From contig JADDPV010000153.1 of assembly GCA_016781705.1 (NCBI GenBank), positions 1 through 7,401 on the forward strand: a stretch of DNA of 7,401 nucleotides, written 5' to 3'. Below, piece after piece: positions 1-6,350 of this stretch (its first letter is position 1; the number at the start of each line of letters is the position of its first letter). The translations under genes were made by a program, and so were the position numbers. This DNA is from Rubrobacter sp. GTDB lineage: Bacteria; Actinomycetota; Rubrobacteria; Rubrobacterales; Rubrobacteraceae. Under the pieces are notes generated by a model. The model was not told the DNA's origin and did not search any database. It was given only the letters and a program-made list of their open reading frames with translations.

Positions 1-34
1 CCTCCTCCTCCTCCTCCTCCTCCTCCTCCTCCTC
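1..34. repeat. Perfect CCT trinucleotide microsatellite (about 11 units), cut by the window edge
   Basis: The first 33 bases are eleven uninterrupted CCT units, followed by one more C before the sequence becomes ordinary. The left end lies outside the window, so the true length is unknown. On the minus strand the unit reads GAG/AGG/GGA, so it could be a poly-Glu tract if a gene covered it, but no gene can be followed through it here. Bases 35-157, between the repeat and the VOC gene stop, hold nothing I recognise. A perfect microsatellite of this length is uncommon in bacteria and is prone to slippage and to assembly error. Confidence 0.9.
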
Positions 35-157
35 GCCGTGCCGACTTCTTGCCCGGGAATGGTTTACCTATGGCGGCGCGGGATCCCCGAAAGCAGCTTC
101 CGAGAACGCCCTTCTATGATGCTGGGTGGATACCCTGCAACAAGGGGCAGCTCGCCC

Positions 158-600
158 TCACCGCCGTATCTCCTCCCAGCCTCGGGGGAGCTCGGCCTCG
201 TCGCGCAGGTGCTGCCAGAAGGTCCAGGTGTTCCCACCGGGTCCCCCAGGGTGTACACGTGTGCTCCGTAGAACTGGTCCTGTAACTCCGGGGCCTCGAC
301 CCCGGCAGCCACGGTGCGTGCGTGGTGCGCATCTACGTCGTTCACGTACACGATCACCAGCTGGCCAACCGGTCTCGCAAAGCCTTTCCCCTCCCAGTGG
401 CCGGGACCGACCCCGTCCATGTGTACCAGGGTGTCCCCAGCGTACATCTCCGCCGCCCGCACGACACCGTCGGGGTCGATGAAGCGGACGCGTTCGGTGA
501 ACCCGAACACCCGAGCCAGCCACTCCAGGGCGGCCTCGGCGTCCTCGTAGTAGAGGTGGGGTGACATACCAGCGAAACGCACGGGCTCGGTCTCGCTCAT
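158..600 (-). CDS. VOC (glyoxalase/bleomycin-resistance fold) family protein, frameshifted near the C-terminus
   Basis: This is a small VOC-superfamily protein of the PhnB/glyoxalase-like type; the substrate cannot be told from sequence. The chain opens with a PHLYYEDAEAALEWL segment (residues 14-28), followed by FGFTERVR, then VYVNDVDAHHARTVAAGVE (about 84-102), DQFYGAHVYTLGDPVG (108-123) and, in another frame, NTWTFWQHLRDE. This is the usual order of the paired beta-alpha-beta-beta-beta modules, and DP-G-x-x-W-x-F is the classic family ending. The frame breaks in the CCC run at 233-235. Adding one base restores a 147-residue protein ending at the TGA at 158-160, a normal family length. Without it, translation runs on to 64 with an unrelated tail. 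The ATG at 598-600 has an AAAGGGGA-type ribosome site upstream. Family call is firm; whether the lesion is real or an assembly error is open. Confidence 0.85.
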
Positions 601-732
601 CTGGTCCCCTTTCCCAACTTCGTAGGCGATACCCCGAGTGTACGGTGGCGTTGGAGCTTCTACTATGGCGAACTTTCGAGAATGCCCTATACCTGCACGC
701 AGCCCAGTGAGCAGGGCACGAGCGACTAACCG

Positions 733-1016
733 CTAGACCAGCGCCAGCTCGACCTCCGGCTCCTCGCCCAGCGTGGCGGATTAGCGAAGCTCAGGGGCGC
801 GTTGCGCTTGGGAACGTCTGGGAAGTATATGCGCGAGTAGCGCCACTTCGAGTCCTGGACGTTCTCTTCTTCGGGCTGCTGGCACTGGTGGCGGTGGATG
901 TAGGAGACGACGCGCCGCATGTGGTCCACGTCGTCGTCCTTCTTATTGTCGACGATCCCGCGCCCGGACTCGTGGCCCTTGGAGACTCGCCGCCGTCCTT
1001 CTGGCCGACCGGAGAC
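733..1016 (-). pseudogene. Remnant of a DUF3140-family gene
   Basis: Minus-strand translation in three successive frames reconstructs the C-terminal two thirds of a DUF3140-like protein: SPVGQKDGGES, then KGHESGRGIVDNKKDDDVDH, then MRRVVSYIHRHQCQQPEEEN and DSKWRYSRIY, then LGEEPEVELALV before the TAG at 733-735. From memory, the family has VGQK..GGES.GHASGR, DDDYAHMRKVVGYVHRHLAQ and WRYSLMNWGHDP in this order. An extra base near 981-983 separates GGES from KGHESGR, and a second shift lies near 770-785. The N-terminal part (roughly 40-50 residues) and a start codon are absent; upstream lies the intact surface-protein gene. The function of the family is not established. The truncation and two frameshifts make a functional product unlikely. 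Confidence 0.72.
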
Positions 1017-1017
1017 G

Positions 1018-2196
1018 CTAGCGCGTGGCCCGGTGGGCGGCGTATCCGGCGGCGGCTAGCCCAGAGCCGGCGAGGAGGACGAGGAGGGCCGCGCCGCCGG
1101 AGATGGGGAGGGGGTTCTTCTCGGGGTCTATGCCGCTCTTCGCGTCGTCGCTGACCTGCTTGGCGAGCTCAACGTCAGCCTCGTCCACGACGCCGTCCTC
1201 GTTTACGTCCTCGCCGTTCGAGGTTTCGGCGAAGGAGTAGGAGGCTTCGACGACGAGCCCGTCTTCAGCGACCTCGTAGCCCTCGGCGACGACGCTCTGG
1301 GAGAGCTCGTTGCCCCGGTTCGTGAGGAGCCTGTAGTCGAACTCCTGGCCCGGGGCCATGGGGACTTCCAGGCGCTCCGTCTCGCCGTTGCCTTTGCACT
1401 CCGGGTATCCGGCCTGCTCGTTGACCGCCCTGTCCGTGGTGCAGATGACCCCGCCGGGGAAGGCGTCGCTCTCCACATAGAAAGAGACGTTCTTTGGCAC
1501 CTCGTCTTCGATCTTGACCTCGAAGGCGACCGTAGTCCCCCTGGCCGCGGTCGCCGGTTCTGCGGAACGGACCTCCAGCAGGGTCGGGCCGCCCTCGACC
1601 TGGCCGTTCTCGTAGCCGGGAACGGGGTCGCCGGAGATGGTCACGCGCTCGCCGACGTATGCGTCGAGGTCCACGTCGTCGCTCTCGAGCGCGTACCGCA
1701 CGCCGGTGGCCTCGTCGGCGATGGCGTGGGTGCCGTACATGTAGGTAGTCGTATCCGGCTTCTCCAGGACGCCCGTAGCCGAGACGGTCCCGCCATCCTC
1801 GCGTTCGTCGAAGTAGATGATGGAGGAGAGCGTCGCTGCGCCACCCTCGACGTTCGGGGCGGGGAAGGTTTCGATCACGGCGACCGGCCCGCCGGGAGAT
1901 ACGCCGCTCGTCGTCTCCTCGGTCCCCCGGCCCTGCACGATCCTGAACCCCTCGTCGGGCGTCCCGCTGGACATCGAGCCCGTGTAGACCCCGTCGCCAT
2001 CGGGGTCGGTGAGCCGCACGGCTGTCCCCTGGGCTAGGTTTTGCCCGAAGAACGTGGCGTCCGCGGGCGGCGCGCCCTCGACCGTGAGTTCGAAGTCAAT
2101 CGTCACCTCGTTCTGCTGCGCAACCGCCGGTATGTACGCTGTCACCGCCACCAAAAGCGCCGCCGTCACCGCCGCCGCGACCAGCGACCTCTCCAT
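1018..2196 (-). CDS. Secreted, possibly wall-anchored surface protein with OB-like domain, EF-hand-like loop and LPISGG tail
   Basis: This 392-residue protein appears intact. Residues 1-26 form a signal peptide ending AYIPAVA before QQ. Residues 30-145 are a beta-rich domain containing a DPDGDGVY loop (64-71). Residues about 153-210 (GTHAIADEATGVRYALESDD to VEGGPTLLEV) resemble an OB-like module that I recall from Rubrobacter-type secreted proteins. A third beta-rich domain (about 215-322) holds the only two cysteines, C252 and C267, a possible disulfide. Residues 330-341 (DVNEDGVVDEAD) form an EF-hand or half-dockerin-like calcium loop. The tail is LPISGG (363-368), a hydrophobic stretch (369-386) and HRATR, the layout of a sortase sorting signal with S in place of the usual T, or else a simple membrane anchor. 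The ATG at 2194-2196 has a GGGGAGG ribosome site. Likely exposed outside the cell; ligand or activity unknown. No sortase gene lies in the window. Confidence 0.85.
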   Translation of the reverse strand: MERSLVAAAVTAALLVAVTAYIPAVAQQNEVTIDFELTVEGAPPADATFFGQNLAQGTAVRLTDPDGDGVYTGSMSSGTPDEGFRIVQGRGTEETTSGVSPGGPVAVIETFPAPNVEGGAATLSSIIYFDEREDGGTVSATGVLEKPDTTTYMYGTHAIADEATGVRYALESDDVDLDAYVGERVTISGDPVPGYENGQVEGGPTLLEVRSAEPATAARGTTVAFEVKIEDEVPKNVSFYVESDAFPGGVICTTDRAVNEQAGYPECKGNGETERLEVPMAPGQEFDYRLLTNRGNELSQSVVAEGYEVAEDGLVVEASYSFAETSNGEDVNEDGVVDEADVELAKQVSDDAKSGIDPEKNPLPISGGAALLVLLAGSGLAAAGYAAHRATR

Positions 2197-2242
2197 GCCG
2201 CCCTCCCCTTCGCGTTCAGAAACCCCAACGCTCGTACCCTAC

Positions 2243-2248
2243 ATTCTA
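2243..2248 (-). promoter_or_regulatory. Possible -10 element for the LPISGG surface-protein gene
   Basis: On the minus strand this reads TAGAAT, one base from TATAAT, in a locally AT-rich stretch about 47 bases upstream of the surface-protein start. No convincing -35 hexamer stands 16-18 bases upstream, so this is a weak call. The inverted repeat at 2268-2286 falls 20-38 bases further upstream and overlaps the expected -35 region. Confidence 0.25.
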
Positions 2249-2267
2249 AACGCTCCGCACAACAAAA

Positions 2268-2286
2268 GGATTACGAATCGTAAACC
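2268..2286. promoter_or_regulatory. 19-bp inverted repeat in the divergent intergenic region, candidate operator
   Basis: The arms GGATTACGA and TCGTAAACC flank a single central A. The inner six bases on each side (TTACGA/TCGTAA, 2271-2283) match perfectly and the outer arms have one mismatch. It lies between the divergent surface-protein gene and BtuF-like gene, in the most AT-rich part of the gap, which suits a dimeric regulator binding site. It has no T-run and its spacer is too short for a hairpin loop, so it is not a terminator. The regulator is unknown. Confidence 0.4.
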
Positions 2287-2365
2287 TTACGCTAACAGGC
2301 GCGAAGTCTCGTTGCGCGCGAGATCTGAGGGCGTAGGGGTTCCGGGGGCGGCGTCGGGTTATCCT

Positions 2366-3129
2366 ATGGTAATGACGCCGCGGAGGATCATTAGCCTGGT
2401 GCCGAGCCTTATGGAGGCTCTGTTCGCGTTCGGGGCGGGGGAGCGGGTCGTGGGGCGTACGCGCTACTGCACGCAGCCGCCGCGGGCCGTGGGCGGGGTC
2501 GCGAAGGTCGGGGGACGAAGAAGGTGGACGTGGGGCGCGTCCTCTCGCTGGAGCCGGACCTCGTCGTCGCGGTCAGGGAGGAGAATACGCGCGAGGACGT
2601 CGAGGGGTTGATGGAGGCGGGCGTCGAGGTCTTCGTCGGAGTGCCGGGGACGGTGGCCGGCACGATAGAGATGCTCAAGGAGCTCGCCGGGAGGGTTGGG
2701 GCGCCGGAGGAGCGCTCGGGGGCGGTGCTCGGGCCGATCGAGCGCGTCCACGGGGGACTGCGGGGGAAGGCCCGGGGGAGGGCCCGACGCCTTTTCGTCC
2801 CGATCTGGAAAAGCCCGTACATGAGCGTCGGGAGCGACACTTACGTCCACGACGTGCTCCAGACGTGCGGCGGCGAGAACGTGTGCGGCGGTGAGACGCG
2901 CTACCCGACGGTCACGCTGGAGGAGATAGAGGCCGCCGAGCCCGAGGTCGTGCTGCTGCCGGACGAGCCGTACCCCTTCTCGGCGGAGGACCTGCCGGGG
3001 ATCCAGGCGCTGGACATCCCGGCGGCGCGGGAGGATCGCGTCCACCTCGTGGACGGCAAGCTCCTCACCTGGTACGGGCCGCGCATGGCGAGCAGTCTCG
3101 CGCAGCTCGCGGCGCTGCTACGTTTCTAG
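2366..3129 (+). CDS. Cobalamin/siderophore-type substrate-binding protein (BtuF-like, helical-backbone metal receptor), frameshifted
   Basis: Restoring one base gives a 254-residue protein of the periplasmic-binding-protein class III family (COG0614, the BtuF/FepB fold). It opens MTPRRIISLVPSLMEALFAF with no signal peptide, then GERVVGRTRYC (25-35), the family's KVGGTKKVDVGRVLSLEPDL, VVAVREENTREDVEGL, the long backbone helix, FVPIWKSPYMSVGSDTYVHD, GGENVCGGETRYPTVTLEEI, VVLLPDEPYPFS and HLVDGKLLTWYGPRMA. The frame breaks in the five-G run at 2510-2514, where six are needed to read VGGTKK. Start is ATG at 2366 or, matching relatives better, ATG at 2372; neither has a strong ribosome site. Relatives of this signal-less branch are usually annotated as cobalamin-binding proteins; ligand is inference. 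No transporter permease or ATPase is adjacent. The gene converges on the oxidoreductase gene with only 3 bases between stops. If the indel is an assembly error the gene is intact. Confidence 0.85.
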
Positions 3130-3132
3130 CTC

Positions 3133-3492
3133 TCAGACCGCGAGGTCCACCGCGACCGGCAGCGCATTGCGGCGCCAGTTCTGGAGACGACCCGGCGTCC
3201 GCTCGTACTTCTCGACCAGGAGCCGCCGGGCCAACTCGTCTTCCTCCGCCGAGGCTTCCACGACGCGGGCGCGGCCGTCGAACGTCTCGCCGGCGACGCG
3301 GACCTTCACCTCCGGTGTTTTGCGCAGGTTCTTCACCCAGTCGGAGCGGTCCCGGCCGCCGGCGAGCATGTAGAGGGTGCGCGTTTCGGGGACGAGGGCG
3401 AACCAGATCTCGATCTCGTGCGTCCGCCCCGTCACCCTACCCGTCGTCGCCAGGTAGCAGAAATCTTCGTTCGCGAGGGAGTTCAGATCCAC
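3133..3492 (-). CDS. Nitroreductase family deazaflavin (F420)-dependent oxidoreductase, DUF385/Ddn-like
   Basis: This 119-residue single-domain protein has the split-barrel fold typical of Ddn-like F420-dependent reductases. Visible landmarks are FCYLATTGRVTGRTHEIEIW (residues 11-30), LYMLAGGRDRSDWVKNLRK (40-58), a basic beta strand with EVKVRVAGETFDGRARVV, and the terminal LPVAVDL. Family members bind F420 (some flavin) and transfer hydride to quinones, nitroaromatics or other small substrates; the physiological substrate here is unknown. The length is normal for the short branch and no lesion is visible. The start is GTG at 3490-3492, preceded by a GAGGGG ribosome site that overlaps the stop of the upstream acyl-CoA synthetase gene. 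The 8-base gap suggests the two were cotranscribed. It remains intact although its operon partner is broken. Confidence 0.88.
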   Translation of the reverse strand: MDLNSLANEDFCYLATTGRVTGRTHEIEIWFALVPETRTLYMLAGGRDRSDWVKNLRKTPEVKVRVAGETFDGRARVVEASAEEDELARRLLVEKYERTPGRLQNWRRNALPVAVDLAV

Positions 3493-3500
3493 GCGGCCCC

Positions 3501-4954
3501 TCAGCCCCGCGCTTCCTCACGTTGCCGCAGCTCGACGCGCCGGATCTTGCCGCTCGTCGTCTTCGGCAGCTCCTCGACGAACTCGATCTTGCGTGGGTAC
3601 TCGTACGGCACAGTGTTCTCTTTACAGAAGTCCTGCAACTCCCCTACGAGGTCATCCGATAGCTCGAAGTCCGCGCCGAGCACGACGAACGCCTTGACAA
3701 TGCTACCCCGGTCTTTGTCCGGGGCGCGGACCACCGCGCTCTCGACGACCGCGGGGTGCTCGATGAGCGCGCTCTCCACCTCGAACGGCCCGATGCGATA
3801 CCCCGCCGAGAGTATTACGTCGTCCGCCCGGCTCACGAACCACAGGTAACCGTCCCCGTCCCGGTGTGCCCGGTCTCCGGTCAGGTAGTAGCCATTCCTG
3901 AACCCTGCCTCCGTCTGATCGGGCTGCTCCCAGTACTCCTTGAACAGGACCGGGGCACGGTTCGAGAGCGCGATGTCGCCCGGCTCGCCCGGCGGGCACT
4001 CGTTCCCTTCGAGGTCCAGGACCTTCACGTCGCAGCCGGGGAAGGCTTGTCCATCGAGCCGGGCCGCACGTCGAGGCCGGGAAAGTTGCCGACCAGGAGC
4101 GTGTTCTCCGTCTGGCCGTAGCCGTCGTATACCGTCAGGTTGATGTCGTAGCGCGAGATCAGGTCGAACCTCTCGGCCGCGTCGAAGGCGCCCTCGTGGA
4201 AGAAGATCTCCGTCCCCAGGCTCCACGGCCCCAATATGACGTTCCACACGCTCTTGGCCCAGCCGGTGCCGGAGGTGCACCACAACCTGTCGCCCTCCTG
4301 CAGAGCCAGCCAGTACCGCGCCTGCATCCTCTTTGCGTGAATGTAGGCGTGTGTGCGAAACGCCCTTCGGGTGCTTCGTCGTCCCGGACGTGTAGAGCAA
4401 GAACGCCCCCTCGTCCGCCGCCGTGAACTCCTCGGAGGCCGCGTCCGTCAATGCTTCGTAGGATTCCCCGCCGTCGTGCTCGCCACCAAGAGAGACGAAG
4501 CGTTTGAGGGCCTCTGGGGCGTCGGGGCGCATCTTCTCGGACGCTTGGATGTCCTCGGGGCCGGAGACCATCATCGTAGCCCCCGAGTGTTCGGCGCGGA
4601 ACCGGAGGTCGCCGGCCCGGAGCTGCGGGGCGCAGGGGATGGCGATGGCGCCGAGATTGAGGAGGCTGGTGAGGATGGTGTGTCACTCGGGGGCCTTGCC
4701 CAGGAGGAGACCATGACGCCGTCGCCGCGCTGGACGCCCAACGAGCGGGCGGCGTTGGCGAAGCGGTTGGAGAGGCGCGAGAAGTCGGCGAAGGAGAGGC
4801 ACTCCTCCTCGCCGTTGGTCCCCAGCCAGATCATGGCCGGACGGTCTCCCTCGGCGGCCCATTTGTCCACCACGTCGCGCCCGAAGTTGAACCGCTCGGG
4901 CGTTTCCCACTCGAACCGCGCGTAGGTCGTCGCGTAATCGACGACGTTGGCCAC
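3501..4954 (-). pseudogene. AMP-forming acyl-CoA synthetase (acetate/medium-chain type), multiply broken
   Basis: This is a member of the ANL adenylate-forming family, which converts a carboxylic acid, ATP and CoA to acyl-CoA. Pieces in order on the minus strand: N-terminus MANVVDYATTYARFEWETPE; LLGKAPE, then HTILTSLLNLGAIAIPC; the A3 ATP loop YTSGTTKHPKG (about 4362-4394; K replaces the usual G after GTT); RMQARYWLALQEGDRLWCTS; A5 DGYGQTEN; A7 YLTGDRAHRDGDGYLWF; A8 SRADDVILSAGYRIGPFEVE; A10 PKTTSGKIRR with the catalytic Lys codon at 3546-3548. Lesions: a frameshift at about 4701-4712; TGA at 4683-4685 where relatives have Trp (APEWH); a two-base loss in the CACACA run (4349-4355); an in-frame loss of about 50-55 codons near 4139-4144, where RYDI joins NLTVYDGYGQTE; and a one-base loss at 4036-4041. 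The GTG start at 4952-4954 has an AGGAG ribosome site. Function is almost certainly lost. Confidence 0.9.
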
Positions 4955-4990
4955 AACTGCTCCTGTCCTTCCCCTTGCCTAGCTCTTCGA

Positions 4991-4996
4991 ACTATA
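4991..4996 (-). promoter_or_regulatory. Possible -10 element for the acyl-CoA synthetase/oxidoreductase transcript
   Basis: The minus strand reads TATAGT, one mismatch from TATAAT, about 37 bases upstream of the GTG start of the acyl-CoA synthetase. A poor -35 candidate (TTTCCC) lies 16 bases upstream. If real, it would still drive the intact oxidoreductase gene at 3133-3492. Weak call, made from the hexamer and its position alone. Confidence 0.25.
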
Positions 4997-5059
4997 TCTC
5001 CTGACGTAACCAGGGAAAAGCGGTCAGCCCCGTCTCCCATACTGCAAGCGACGTGCTGC

Positions 5060-5311
5060 TCAGGGAAGCCGCTCCTCGTTGGCGAACGCCCGCAGCACGT
5101 TGGCCGTGATGCGCGAGACGTTGTTGTCGTAGCCGTCGTGCGAGAGGCTCCCGCACCATGAGATGGAGCTCTTGCTGAAGACCGCTCCGTCGCCCGGCGT
5201 GGTGAAGTACATGAGGTCCGCCCGGATCTGTGGGTCCTAGGTTCCGTCCATTCCCGGGAAGGGGAACAGGACCTCCTCGACGACGTGCGGGTAGTTCGCG
5301 TTTTCGGTCAT
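5060..5311 (-). pseudogene. C-terminal remnant of an N,N-dimethylformamidase large (beta) subunit-like protein
   Basis: The 84-codon frame reads PHVVEEVLFPFPGMDGT, stop, DPQIRADLMYFTTPGDGAVF, SISWCGSLSHDGYDNNVSRI, TANVLRAFANEERLP and then TGA at 5060-5062. The GAVFS..SI.WCGSLSH..YDNNVSRIT.NVL.RF block is what I recall from the C-terminal end of dimethylformamidase beta-subunit-like proteins (Pfam DMFA2_C). Codon 25 is TAG (5237-5239), and a further in-frame TAG stands two codons before the ATG at 5309-5311, so that ATG is probably an internal Met rather than a true start. The several hundred upstream residues expected of the family are absent: 5312-5515 shows no related sequence in any frame I tried. 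This is therefore a 3' fragment with an amber codon. The family assignment is from memory of the motif and moderately sure. Confidence 0.65.
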
Positions 5312-5501
5312 CGACTATCTCCGTGCGCGGGGTTACTTCTATTGCTCGGTTCGATCCGACCCGGTATGCACAGCGGGCTTGCGGTCGGCCCAGGGGACGC
5401 CCGTCCTAGTCGTCTCCTGATGCGCTGTTCGGCATCCGGCGTGGCCACAAAGCGGCGGCGAGCCTGTAAGATGCGGGAGAAGAGGCTAGTTTTATGAGGC
5501 G

Positions 5502-5507
5502 AGGAGG
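5502..5507 (+). promoter_or_regulatory. Strong ribosome binding site that fixes the GTG start of the redoxin-like gene
   Basis: A perfect AGGAGG lies 8 bases before the GTG at 5516. This supports GTG rather than a downstream ATG as the start. It also marks translation of this operon as efficient compared with the weak sites elsewhere in the window. Confidence 0.75.
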
Positions 5508-5515
5508 TCGAGAGC

Positions 5516-6343
5516 GTGGCGCGGACGAAGACGGTTGCGGTGCCGGAGGTAGGGGACAAGGCGCCGGAGTTCCATCTGTCCTCGGCCCAGGGCGGGCAGT
5601 TCAGGCTGAGCATGAGGACGGCGGTGGGGCCGGTGGTCGTAGTGTTCTGCGAGGGTTCGACTGAGGAGGAGGTCGCGTACTTTGAGGGGCTGGCGGCGAG
5701 GGAGGACGAGATCAACATGGCCGGCGGCTCGGTGGTCGGCATCGGGGTGATGGAGCCTGACGAGGCCCGCGACTTCGTCAAGAAGACCGGTATAAAGTCC
5801 TACTTCCTCTACGATTATGCCCGCATCGCCACGCGCGAGTGGGGGCTCCTGGAAAAGAGCAAGGGGCGCGGCGAGCACGCCCGGCCGGCGACCTTCGTCG
5901 TTGGGGCCGACCACAAGGTAGCGTACGCCTGGGTCGGTGAGCGGCCGGAGGTGGGCGAGGTGCTGGCGAAGGTGTCGGAGATCACCGGCCTCCCCAAAGA
6001 GCCCGACGCGGATGGCGGCGAGGAGAAACCGAAGAGGGCCGCGAAAAAGAAGGCGGAGGCAGACGGCGAGGCCGACGGTGGGGCTGGCGGCGGGAGAGGC
6101 AAAGACGCTGCCGGGGAACGCAAGAGGCTCTCGCCGGAGCAGCGCGAGCAGCGCCGCGCCGAGCGCCAGGGTGCGCGTGGGGCTGGCGGGAAGGGGGGCA
6201 CCACCAGGGGGGAAGAGCCCACACCGGAGGCCGAGGCGAAGGGCGACGCTGGGAAGGAGCCCGGCGCTGAAGTTCGGGGCGCGGCGGCTGCCGGAGAGAA
6301 GGACGGGGGCGAACCCGAGGGCGAAGCTGCGAAGGAGGGGTAG
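5516..6343 (+). CDS. Redoxin/AhpC-TSA-fold protein lacking the canonical peroxidatic cysteine, with long charged C-terminal tail
   Basis: This 275-residue protein has two parts. Residues 8-158 follow the thioredoxin-like peroxiredoxin plan: VGDKAPEFHLSSAQGGQFRL, a buried strand PVVVVFCEGSTEEEVAYFEG (39-58), VVGIGVMEPDEARDFVKKTG, FLYDYARIATREWGLL, the conserved RPATFVV turn (123-129) and a final helix. Peroxiredoxins carry the attacking Cys in a T-x-x-C motif after that strand; here the only cysteine is C45, several positions earlier, so peroxidase activity is doubtful or uses unusual chemistry. Residues 160-275 are low-complexity, rich in Glu, Lys, Gly, Ala and Arg with patches such as KPKRAAKKKAEA, likely disordered and possibly able to bind nucleic acid or a partner. 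The gene ends 7 bases before the coiled-coil gene, indicating an operon. The GTG start is set by the AGGAGG site. Probably cytoplasmic, since no signal peptide is seen. Confidence 0.82.
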   Translation: MARTKTVAVPEVGDKAPEFHLSSAQGGQFRLSMRTAVGPVVVVFCEGSTEEEVAYFEGLAAREDEINMAGGSVVGIGVMEPDEARDFVKKTGIKSYFLYDYARIATREWGLLEKSKGRGEHARPATFVVGADHKVAYAWVGERPEVGEVLAKVSEITGLPKEPDADGGEEKPKRAAKKKAEADGEADGGAGGGRGKDAAGERKRLSPEQREQRRAERQGARGAGGKGGTTRGEEPTPEAEAKGDAGKEPGAEVRGAAAAGEKDGGEPEGEAAKEG

Positions 6344-6350
6344 GGAGGAC

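Noticed and set aside
2009..2365. Plus-strand open frame running into the BtuF-like gene from 2009
   Set aside because: The upstream part is antisense to the signal peptide region of the surface protein and crosses the regulatory gap; the BtuF-like homology begins only at about 2372.
2197..2365. Cobalamin riboswitch upstream of the BtuF-like gene
   Set aside because: The gap is short and shows no recognisable B12-box-like element; only the small inverted repeat stands out.
3127..3135. Terminator between the converging BtuF-like and oxidoreductase genes
   Set aside because: The stops are only 3 bases apart and no GC stem with a T-run is present.
3756..4121. 121-codon plus-strand open frame inside the acyl-CoA synthetase locus
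   Set aside because: The minus strand here carries clear A7 and A8 motifs; the plus frame is their shadow.
5285..5497. 70-codon plus-strand open frame before the redoxin-like gene
   Set aside because: No ribosome site or familiar motif, and it overlaps the dimethylformamidase remnant on the other strand.
5937..6350. Upstream extension of the coiled-coil gene to a GTG at 5937
   Set aside because: It lies wholly inside the redoxin-like gene in another frame, is Arg-rich without structure, and the GTG at 6351 has a good ribosome site.
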